From Artocarpus heterophyllus (lineage: Eukaryota; Streptophyta; Magnoliopsida; Rosales; Moraceae): DNA of 64,000 bases. A program made the translations under genes and the position numbers. How positions within the stretch are numbered: position 1 is the stretch's first letter; every line of letters begins with the position of its first letter. Under the pieces are notes generated by a model. That model was not told the origin of the DNA. It searched no databases and was given only the letters and a program-made list of their open reading frames with translations. Where the stretch lies: positions 503,501 through 567,500 of the forward strand of contig CM046337.1 in the NCBI GenBank assembly GCA_025403435.1, given 5' to 3'. This document shows positions 1-15,080 of this stretch, in pieces.

Positions 1-268
1 TTTGTCTTCCACATTTGTTACAAGTGACCACGATGGCACGAGCTCTTCTTTTCATTGCACTACGACTGGTACCCGTTCCTGGTAAACCGACATCTTGACT
101 AAAGTCACTCGGACGGATTTTCCCCTCTATTAACATTCTCACATCACAAGGGATACCAAAACGCATAAGAATCCACAACCGAGTAATTCTAGCCTTGTAT
201 TTCTTTCTGAGAATCTTTTGGGAGAGTGATGGGAAATACTTTCTCAGGTGTTGGTAGTTTGGGTCCAT
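1..268 (-). CDS. Unidentified ORF, N-terminal 89 codons only
   Basis: An ORF opens with ATG at 266-268 on the minus strand and stays open to the window edge. The product is basic (many Lys and Arg in residues 9-32 and again near 73-77) and ends in the visible part with a C-x2-C pair (CNKCGR). It lies where gag would be expected in the retroelement whose primer-binding site is at 1740-1751, but it does not look like a usual gag start and the Cys pair comes very early. The Cys pair with preceding hydrophobic residues weakly resembles half of a zinc ribbon such as that of RNase P Rpr2/Rpp21 proteins. I do not assign a function. It could be gag, a captured host fragment or a chance frame. Confidence 0.3.
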   Translation of the reverse strand, partial: MDPNYQHLRKYFPSLSQKILRKKYKARITRLWILMRFGIPCDVRMLIEGKIRPSDFSQDVGLPGTGTSRSAMKRRARAIVVTCNKCGRQ

Positions 269-1739
269 GATGAGATGAAAGAAGAGTAAATAGAAAGGAA
301 AAATTAAGATAGTAAATTGCAGAATCCTAGAATTCCTTCTTCTTTTAGAGGAAAAGAAGAATTTCTAATGAAAAAGAAGAGGATTTGCGATTTAGAGAAA
401 AAATAACAAATTAAGAGAGAAAAAGTGAACTCGAAGAAATAAGGTCTTACGCACAGTAAACGTATATGTAAACAATAATTAAACCACTGTATATGACACG
501 TATAGAGACCACGTGGGAGAGACAGTGTGAATCAAACTGATTTAAGATTTGAACTAGGCCCAAATGTTCTAAGTTGAAAATGGTCAGGTTGTTTCGGGCC
601 TTAACACATTTAGAACAAGTTAAATAACAAACATAAAATTGAAAACCAATTTGTATAAATCTTAAACCCAATTTAAAGCCCACTATAGATAAAGTTAACT
701 ATGAACAACAAATCTAATTTAACGACAACAAGGATCTTCCTGAATGATATTTAAAATCATTTCATAACAACATAATCTTCCAGCAACTCAAATAATTTTG
801 TTTTAATCAAAACCTTATTGAACAATACATACACCCATATGTTATTCATAATACTTAACATCTATCAATGGATTCATCATCATTACTACCAAAGGTTTAG
901 AATGCGACTAACCTTGAAATCAATACGATTTACGTCTTTCAACGTAGACCATATCAATGAACAAAGACACTAGATGTTACTACTTAAGAACATCTACAAT
1001 CCCCACAATTCTACTCATACAATATATAATTTCCTCATATAACAAAACCTTAGGTAACCAAAAGATTCACTGATACACTTAAATACAATGTACGTAACAA
1101 AATATTCCAATTTTGAGATTCATGCATTCTAGACTTTACACAGTCTCAACAGACCAAAAGTCTAACATTTATCTCTCTCATGATTCAATACCATGATTTC
1201 CAACTTATATCATATTCCTCAAATAAATAGAACTTTTAAGAAAAGATATTGACACTTATGTGCTCCATCGAATCCACACATAATCATTACTTAGGTTTGA
1301 ATCAATTACGAAAAATTTGGCATATCTATGTCAAACTTTAAAATCAATAAATCAAGCCTTATATTTCTTATTGTTTTTCACCAGACAAAAGGCTCTTAAA
1401 TCCTCGTATCTATACGAATTTCTCATCGTTTATACGAATTAGATATGCTTATAGATCCTAATATTATACGAATCTCTCATAAGCATTCTACATATAAACT
1501 CATTCCATATAATTATCATTTCCTCATAACTATTAATACTTTCCTTCTATATAATTATTGTACTCATATAACTATTGATATTTTCATTCTATGGCCTTTC
1601 CATGTTACATCCTTCTAGACTGTATAAATCAATGTGAAGGTTCATTTTGATGATGACAATAAAAATTCAGCTTCAAAACCATCTCAAAAATATATTTTTT
1701 TTAAAGTGGTGCTACACTCCCTAGGTTAACCGAACCTAG

Positions 1740-1751
1740 GCTCTGATACCA
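1740..1751 (-). other. Primer-binding site (initiator tRNA-Met)
   Basis: On the minus strand the sequence TGGTATCAGAGC lies seven bases inside the LTR end at 1759. It is complementary to the 3' end of plant initiator tRNA-Met, the usual primer of Ty3/gypsy reverse transcription. It fixes the orientation of the element: 5' LTR to the right, internal region to the left. It is not a tRNA gene. Confidence 0.9.
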
Positions 1752-1758
1752 AAAATTC

Positions 1759-4109
1759 TGTAACGCCCCTATATGGGGGTTAACAGTTTTTAATGAGATA
1801 AAATAAAAATAAATAATAAAAGTAAAACCTTAAAGATTAAAATTTGCCCGGGACTTAAATGAAAACTCTCAACTCAAAAATAAAAATATAAACGACAAAT
1901 AAACCACAGTTTTAATGTAGCACCTTAAATTTAATAATATAAACTGTTGTCATCATCATTTTAACCCTCAACACATTGTAATACAGTCACAGAAAGTAAC
2001 AATTGATGCTTACATTATCATGAAGAACATTCTCAACGATTAAAGCAGTCCCAATGTAATATAGTTACATCACTTCCTCAACTATATTTCTCGTAGCCAC
2101 CTCACACTTAGTGAGTCCTGAAAAGATATAAACATAAGGGAATGAGCGACACTATGCTCAGTAGAGAAAGCCATTACTCACCTCTATCATTACCACATTA
2201 AAATCTGCATGGTTAGTAAGTCACATCATATTTCAGATTATGAGGTTTATTATGATCACATCTTATGGATACCGTAGTTAATCATTACCAAGTGTCATAA
2301 TTACACATTTATACAAATATTACCAATCATCATTGTTCCTAGGTATCCATGTTAAATTGAGTATCACTCAACTCATCGAAACCCAAATGGGCGCACTTGA
2401 TCACCCTATAAACATTCCAAGGGTGTTCCGGTGAGGGGACATCAAGCCCCGAGTCCTCACCAAATCGATTCCTGTACAGTGTGTTCTGGGACTTTCAACC
2501 CAAGGAAGCGTCATCGCCTTCCCCCTATTTTACCTTTTAGGGTATTCATGCCCAAGGACGTAACCGTCGCCCTCTTCATGTCTCACAATTTCTCTATATT
2601 GAATCATTATTAATAGAGTTAGTTTTCCTAACCATGCTTCTCAATTTATAACATGTGTCAATTCATTATGTTCCTCGCCGTACAATACAAGACGAGTCCA
2701 TGTCATAGTTTCATATGTGATACTCATATAATATTAGTTCAACATAGATATATATATTGCGGCAAAACAATCAATTCTAATTCTATAAAAACCTCACAAA
2801 AGATGAGTAATAGAATCCCTACCTTTCAAGCTTATCAACAATCTTTTAATCCTGGAATCAGTTAACGTTAGCTCCATACTCCCTTGATCCTAAGGCGTGC
2901 ATAAGGACAATTAAAACTAAAGCACAACATACAACTACATTCATAAATAAATCATGTGTAAACCTATCTTACTAGTATGCCATTAAAGCTTTTATATAAA
3001 TCTCTTTCGAATACCACAGTAAACAATTTTTGTCTTAACACAATATAAAATGTGAACAAGTAATCTATATGTTTTAGTCCCTAATAAGATTCATCAATCA
3101 CTTAGGATAATATTGGAAAGGTTGCAAGACATTAAATAATTTGGTGGTGAGCAAAGATGGGTTCTTGGTTCAGGTTAGCAGCTGGTATACCATAACAAAC
3201 TGGCAGATTTACTAGTTTCCAATACAAAAATTAAATAATTCTTAGAAAATAAAATACAACTCCGATTTAGGTTTATGATAGCTCGTTAGAAAGCCTAGGA
3301 TGCTACTTTTCAAATATGCAAACCAATTCATAAAATTCATTTTAATTTAATCTTAGAATTTCAAGAAATAACCACTGCCCATAGAGGTATTACAAAGTTT
3401 AACAATATAAATTTTCTGTCTAGGGCATATACACTTAGACTTCATACATATGCTCCAAAATAGCAACAAACATATACTTAGGTTTAAGAACGCAAATTTG
3501 AATAATCCTTTAGTATAAAAGAAAATTTATAAATGAAAGACTAAATTTGTTCATAAGATTCTAACCTCGGATTATGGTTAGTTGGAAGCTTGAAATGGCT
3601 TCAAAACAGGTTCCTTTACTTCGGTATGACTGAAATTCTTGCTCAAATGGAGGTGATGGTGGCTGATTTTTATGGCTGCCTTGAAGAAGTTCTCTAAGTA
3701 TTTTGCTTTAGCAAAGAAATGAGAAGAAGAGTGTGGGAACCGTGGAAGAGAAAGGAAGAAAAGATGAAGTCTTTGAAGAGAAGTGATAGAAACAATTATA
3801 GAGGAGACATGTTGAAGCATGTCATGGAGGAAATAAAGAAAATGAGGGTCAAGAGTAGTTGGAAAAGATATCCTTATGTCTCATCTAAAGACTTTAACAC
3901 ACATAATGCCAATATGACATTTTTGAGATTTATTAGAAGTTCTAAGGCTTTTTAGTAATCATACTAAATAAATATAGGAGAATTTTAGAAAACTTAAAAA
4001 TAGATAAAAATAAATATTATAAAATAAATTTAAATGAAGCAATTTTTTTTATACATTAAAAATTAATTTAATTACCTCAATACCCGTTAGGAGAATAACG
4101 GGTGTCACA
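1759..4109 (-). repeat. 5' LTR of the left-edge retrotransposon (about 2.35 kb)
   Basis: The repeat runs on the plus strand from TGTAACGCCCC to a terminus reading GGGTGTCACA, so it has the TG...CA ends of an LTR, with one mismatch in the terminal inverted repeat. The 2189-2990 block is nearly identical to 58798-59598 in the right-edge LTR, and the first 400 bases are more weakly alike. The right part (about 3000-4100) is not obviously shared. Short ORFs in this interval are antisense to the element and not convincing genes. Confidence 0.85.
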
Positions 4110-4484
4110 CGTGATCACCCCCGCGACTTGGACGGGGGCCCCAGCATTCCGACCAGAAGTGCTCGAAGCATCTTCGCGTGCCTGAAGCTCGGCACTCTCC
4201 CTTGGAAGAACTCGGGACGAGCCCACTGTAGCCGCCCCTACATAAGGGTCTTGCTCCCTGGACGGCCTAATGAGCCTGCGCCCGTCCAGCATGTTTAAAA
4301 ATTCCTGTTCGGGTACCGTCTGAGAATCGACCCTCAGGATTTGCTCCAACTGGCCGGCCCCGTCCCATCTTGGGGACGCTACTTCGGCATCGGACTGGGT
4401 AGAAGAAGAGCTACTACTCTCCGCGCTACTGTCCGACCAGGAAACCTCCACGTTCTGGGAATCGGACAAATCACTCATTTTCAC
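4110..4484 (-). pseudogene. Antisense ORF of the Tat-like element, truncated by the LTR insertion
   Basis: The minus-strand frame starts at ATG 4482-4484 (a second ATG six bases later gives MSDLSDS) and runs 125 codons to the boundary with the LTR at 4109, beyond which it reads only 11 further codons of LTR sequence. The product is acidic and serine-rich at the N terminus, with a poly-Ser run near residues 20-28, followed by a segment with several Arg/Glu pairs. I recognise no catalytic domain. Codon use is GC-rich, unlike the host genes here. A TATA box lies about 140 bases upstream on the same strand, suggesting transcription independent of the element's LTR. It is cut off at its C terminus and so is probably non-functional. 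Confidence 0.55.
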
Positions 4485-4621
4485 TCAAGGGAAATTACCT
4501 GCTAGGGTTCTCGGTAGCTCAGGAGATACGATCCTCGACTATATAACTTGAGCTCGGCAGCTAAAACTCTTCGGGCGTAAAATTTCTGAAAATGAAGTGC
4601 AAATTACAAAGAGGGTGGCCC

Positions 4622-4629
4622 TATTTATA
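4622..4629 (-). promoter_or_regulatory. TATA box for the antisense ORF
   Basis: The minus strand reads TATAAATA here, followed by a 5' leader of about 140 bases to the ATG at 4484. The match and spacing are good for a plant core promoter. Activity is inferred only. Confidence 0.5.
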
Positions 4630-4855
4630 GCCATTTTGGGCGGGAAACTCGAGCGCGAAAACCCAGAGGGCTCAATTAATACGCCTGACAGGCGCGCAGA
4701 CGGCCGCGATGCGACATGCGTCCCCCGTCTGATCCGCGCGTCTTTTCACCTCACCCCGCTTCGAAGTGTCGTTTGGCCTTCCTCTTTTGAGCCGACCTCA
4801 CCCACTCGGCATAGTCCACCCCGCCGGACACCGACCAGGTGAACTGGAGGACTAA

Positions 4856-5492
4856 TGTTGAGGGTAAGCTCGACGCCACCACCGAGGACCTTAACTTTGG
4901 TGGTCGGCTATTAAGCTCAGCAGACCCCCAGGAAGCTTGCTATCGGCCCCTGACGCTTTATACTTCTTCCCGAGGTGCCTCTCAGGCATCCAAGGCCTCG
5001 CCCTAAGAACGCTGCCATCTCAGGATGTACGGTAGCTCGAGTCGGACCAAGATTACTCATAAATAGACCACTACTCGCCATTATAGGCCAACACAAGGCA
5101 GATACATCGCTGTCTAATAGAGTCCAATTCATTGGGCGATGGGCGCGACACTTGTTACCTACTGCCTGACACACCTTGATGTGACACCCGGGTGGTGGGC
5201 AAAACCCATCTCACACCCGATCTAAGTGGTGGCCTATAAATAGGATGCATTTTATGGCATTCTGGAGAGAGACTTCTTCTACACATCTAACTAGTTGCCG
5301 ACCTCTGTCGAGCAATACCTGCCTTGAGCATCGGAGAGCCCTTGTCTATTGACTAACCCCTCTATCTTTTCCGAAGCATCCCTCCTCTTGCAGGTGTGCA
5401 CTTCCGGGCAGAGGCGAGCCCAAGGAGAGGTCCGACCGTGCGCAGCCGCACGTGGGTGTTGATCCGACGCCGGACAACGGTAAACATCAACA
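4856..5492 (+). repeat. LTR of the Tat-like element (637 bp)
   Basis: The segment begins TGTTGAGGG and ends CATCAACA, giving a perfect 6-base terminal inverted repeat TGTTGA/TCAACA. A TATAAATA box at 5235-5242 on the plus strand is placed as expected for a U3 promoter. It is followed by a leader-like region in the plus direction, so the LTR reads rightward. The antisense ORF lies just to its left, so this would be the 3' LTR. Any remaining internal sequence is to the left; no primer-binding site follows at 5493. Confidence 0.65.
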
Positions 5493-6186
5493 CTTTTGGT
5501 CCCTTAAAAGTTATAAGAGACCAAAATTTTAAAAATCTAAAATGAAAAATTAAATACAATGATTTTAATGCATGTAATAAAAAACAATTTTATCATAGTG
5601 CAAATAAGATAAATTTCAATTTAGAAAAAAGATAAGTTAAATTTCTATGCCATTGTTTAAATATTATATTATGGATTAAATGTGAAACAAAATAACAAAA
5701 TAATAGGTTGAGGACTAAAAATGAAACAAAATAATAGATTAGAAACAAAAGTAAAATATTGTAAGAATATTTTATTAAATATTTAACATTAAATTAACAA
5801 AAGGATAAAATTTGAAATAAATCAAGACAAAAAAGATCAAAATAAAACTTTTAAAATGTCTAACGCTAAAAATAAGACCAAAAATAAAGCTCAACAACCG
5901 TACGTGAAATTAACCCTTTTAAGTTAATGTTTATTTAAACGTTGAGAAGGAAACCAATCGGTTGGCATGGTGAAAGGGAAACATTAGACCACATCTAACG
6001 AGAAGACGATAAATGATTTATTAGTAATATTTAAACGAGGGTGGGACAGGCAGCCACAAAGAGGAAGGAGTTGCCACCACTTCTCTCTCCTCTCTCTTAT
6101 TGTTATTATTATTAAGCGGAAAACAAAACTAATCTAAAAATTTTCAATATTTCTTTCCCTTCTCCTCTCTTCTTCGCTTCTTAATC
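5493..6186. other. A+T-rich spacer and RABD1 promoter/5' UTR
   Basis: Bases 5493-5940 are A+T-rich with no ORF or repeat I can define. Bases 6060-6186 are pyrimidine-rich (CT-rich runs), as is common in plant 5' leaders, and lead directly to the RABD1 start codon. I see no unambiguous TATA box. Confidence 0.4.
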
Positions 6187-9010
<2,824 letters not shown>

Positions 9011-9985
9011 CCATTGATATTTGCTGTATCAATGCGTCATGTTAAAAAACATGTAAAACAGTGAACTATGTTGACTGTGATGTTTTATGGATCTTTGAAT
9101 AACTGTAAAGTGCTAAATATTGTCTGCTTGGATAGCCACTCTTCTATGGGCAAAATGAAGGTTTTGGCAAGAAATTTAAAACCTTGGTGATAAACTAAAG
9201 GAGAAAAATGAAAACAAGCGCTTGAAACTCGTGGTTGCTTAAAGACATTGTAACATTATGGTCAGAAGAGGAATTTATGCTTGGTTGAGATAACTAACAA
9301 TACTTTTTATGCTCCAACTGTGATGATCCAATGGAGAGCATACGTATTTGGAGGCCTACTTTGGGCACTTATTTTAAAGAGTTCTCAAGGTCTTTCTTTC
9401 TAGCACTATTGTTAGAAAATAAACTCTACAACAGCTGTAGTTTTGATGGAAAAATCAATTTGACATTGTGCGACATAAAGGACAATATTATCATACACAT
9501 TTTCCATGATAACAAAAAGAAGCTTGTACGATGCGCCTTCCCCAAGAAAACAAGCAACGTAACCGAGAATATTACCATCATAGTAATAACATTACAGGGT
9601 AGTAAGCGCATTTTATGCATTTTTTTTATTTTTTTTTCTTTGTCGCCATTTTTTCCTTTGGCATGATTCAGTCACAGGGCACTTATGGAAATATTCTTTA
9701 GACCAACAGAGAGTCTCACTCCCAAAGGTTGGTGGGGGAAAAATGCTTTCTTTGTTACCTAATCCATGTACTGAACAAAAAAAATAAAAAAATAAAAACA
9801 TTCGTCATCCAATCTGCCCTTCAACAAAACAATCATCAATTCGCACAATCAACAACAAAATAGTCTAATGCATATACGGGAAAAAAAAAAACTATAGTCG
9901 AAATAACAACCAACAATACAAAGGAAAAACAAAAAGACAGTAATACAACAAGTATGGGAAAATTTGATAAGAATTATATTCAAAC
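9011..9985. other. Spacer between the converging Rab genes (3' UTRs)
   Basis: The two Rab genes point toward each other here, so the interval should hold both 3' UTRs and terminators. It is A+T-rich with homopolymer runs near 9620-9650 and 9780-9800. A 111-codon ORF at 9331-9666 has no recognisable domain and ends in a phenylalanine-rich run produced by poly-T, so I do not call it a gene. Confidence 0.5.
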
Positions 9986-13362
<3,377 letters not shown>

Positions 13363-13548
13363 TTGGCGGTTTGGTTTGCTCTTCCTCGAGATGTTTTAAC
13401 TTGTTTCGCCAAACGACTGACTTCTTTCAAAGACTCTGTTTCTTTCCGGGCATTTTGTAAAGCGTGGAGATTGGCTGCGACTAAAGAACTTGTCTTCAAG
13501 TTCGGTAACCATGCGGAAATGAGTAAGCATGCAGAAATGAACTTGTAG
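13363..13548 (+). pseudogene. F-box domain fragment, start codon lost
   Basis: The 61 codons resemble the N-terminal F-box of plant F-box/DUF295-type proteins: ALPRDVL, then KRLTSF, then FRAFCKAWRLAA, the usual pattern of an F-box helix followed by a conserved Trp. The family normally opens with ATG at this point, but the first codon is TTG. After about 45 residues the match ends and a stop follows at 13546-13548. No kelch or DUF295 domain follows. It is a relic, possibly of the F-box gene that I recall lying in this part of the Arabidopsis block. Confidence 0.6.
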
Positions 13549-14257
13549 CAAGTGACATAAGAGTGAAAAGTGTAGAATAAAGAATGATCTTAAGAAAAGA
13601 TCTCTGTTTCTGCTTGTAAGAGTGGTAGACCCTAACTGAATAGCTCCTTCGAAGCACATCTCAAAGCCATAGCAAAATGAAAACAATTGTCCACAAAATT
13701 GCCAAAAATTCCCAAGCTATTTGCCATTGTCGTCGGCTTACTCCTTTGGTTTTAACATTCGGAAAAATCAAGGACTAGTATTCTAACAAATTGTTCAATA
13801 AAAATTGATAGCTTAACAACCAAATCCTCGCAAAGGAATGCTTTCAATTTTTGTTGTGCTAAGTTGTACATGAATTAGTCCACTTTGTTCTTCAATTTGG
13901 TGTGTTGGCTCACTTTGAATTCCACTCATTGTTTCAAGACCACTACGATTATCCAAGTGTTCAATCTCAACCACACCAAAAGGTTCCTCAAAGTCTTCTT
14001 CAAAAAATATGTTAAGACCAATTGAATAATCCACATTGTCAATGTTAGCCCAATCGAATAAATCCACAATCTTTTTGCGATCATTAAGTTTACATTTAAC
14101 AAATTCATTGCTCATTGTGTCACCAAAAGTATTTTTATTATTTCTATATTCGAACCAATTCGCTGTGTCATTTGGAATCAGAGTCCTTGGTTTTTTTCCC
14201 GGAATGTATGATAGCCATGGCCGTGAGTTAGAGTCCCTTTTAAGATGACTCATATGA

Positions 14258-14938
14258 TTGGAGTTATGGAGCTCGACGATGGAGTGCCCACCAACGACCT
14301 CATTCTCCACCAACACTATCTTCATCATCTTCTTCACTTCGTCACCACCACCACAGCCAACGGAGCAGGACAGGAGACATGCTACCACCATACAGCCTTC
14401 ATCTTTTTCACGGCAACACCACCTCCATCATTACCCATATGACCACCACCATTGTGACCACCATCAGCCATGTCTCCACCATGAATTATCCTATCACCAC
14501 CATCACCATTACCACCACCAACCAAACTACCACCACCGTGGCCCTTCGGCCCACTACTTTGATGAAGAATACCCATATAAGTTTCAACAAGATTTAGGTT
14601 ATTATCATTCAAATCCAGCTCGTTTTCACCATTTTTGCACAGGCCGAACTTGGAAGCCGCGACCTAGCCCTCGTCAACTTTAACCACCATCAGATTCCGA
14701 GTCGGAAGATGACACCGAGGCATGGGTTTTGGACGAACCCACATATTGCGATGAGGACTATAGTGAATGCCGTCGTGCAAGACTGAAGATTGGCAGAAAA
14801 GCCAACAATGGCCGATCTAGGCCATCAATTTGCACGGGTCTTCGAGATCTGCGCAAGCCATTGAAGCCCACGTCCTCTCTCCATCGTTCTGTCAACCATA
14901 ACAAACACACAAAAATAAACGACATGATAGATAAATAA
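14258..14938 (+). pseudogene. Histidine-rich reading frame broken by one stop codon
   Basis: Two ORFs in one frame, 14258-14683 and 14729-14938, are separated only by the stop at 14681-14683 and 15 in-frame codons. The first is very rich in His (runs of HH between about 14400 and 14630), the second begins with an acidic Ser/Glu/Asp segment and continues with Arg/Lys-rich sequence. The base composition is closer to coding than that of the flanks. I recognise no family. The CAC-rich composition also opens a 192-codon frame on the other strand (13813-14391), so part of the openness is compositional. It may be a decayed gene or exon, and confidence is low. Confidence 0.3.
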
Positions 14939-15080
14939 GGATAAGCTAATAACAACGCAAGGTTAAAATATGAAAACAATTTATAAAACAAACCTCCTAC
15001 ATTATGCCCTTTCGACCTTGCTTGGACGAGCATATTTGTTCTTCTCTAACATGGATGACGACAGCAAATTAGAGCGATAA

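Larger units (their letters stand above)
1..4109 (-). mobile_element. 5' part of a minus-strand LTR retrotransposon (chromovirus-like), cut by the window edge
   Basis: An LTR at 1759-4109 is followed, reading leftward on the minus strand, by a 7-base spacer and a primer-binding site matching the 3' end of initiator methionine tRNA. The internal region therefore runs to the left and out of the window. The LTR shares an 800-base block with the LTR of the chromovirus at the right edge, so both belong to one or two related families. Between the primer site and position 268 there is about 1.4 kb of A+T-rich DNA without a convincing ORF, which I take to be a long untranslated leader. The element is inserted in the older GC-rich element that resumes at 4110. 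The five bases 4110-4114 (CGTGA) would be the target-site duplication, but the partner copy lies outside the window. Confidence 0.8.
4110..5492 (+). mobile_element. Remnant of an older Tat-like Ty3/gypsy element
   Basis: This GC-rich segment stands out against A+T-rich surroundings. It contains an antisense ORF with its own TATA box (4110-4629) and then an LTR with TGTTGA...TCAACA ends (4856-5492). In Tat-lineage elements such as Grande and Retand an additional antisense ORF is known between pol and the 3' LTR, and the layout here fits that. The left part is separated by the chromovirus insertion at 4109/4110 and would continue beyond the window. The Tat assignment rests on layout, since no pol domain of this element is visible. 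Confidence 0.6.

Noticed and set aside
1740..1751. A possible tRNA-Met fragment here and at 11023-11035
   Set aside because: Each is a short match to the tRNA 3' end directly inside an LTR, so both are primer-binding sites and not tRNA genes.
2431..2613. A 60-codon ORF repeated almost unchanged at 59041-59223
   Set aside because: Both copies lie inside LTRs, antisense to the elements, begin with GTG, and differ mostly at positions that change the residue. The similarity comes from the shared LTR block and not from coding constraint.
4597..5174. Several overlapping ORFs of 64-85 codons on both strands
   Set aside because: The DNA is GC-rich and therefore poor in stops. The frames cross the promoter and LTR of the Tat-like element and show no family resemblance.
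9331..9666. Plus-strand ORF of 111 codons downstream of RABD1
   Set aside because: No recognisable domain, its end is a Phe-rich product of poly-T, and it lies in the 3' spacer of two convergent genes.
13813..14391. Minus-strand ORF of 192 codons
   Set aside because: It is long for this composition, but I recognise no family, and it overlaps a CAC/GTG-rich stretch that keeps several frames open. It cannot be supported as a gene without expression or homology.
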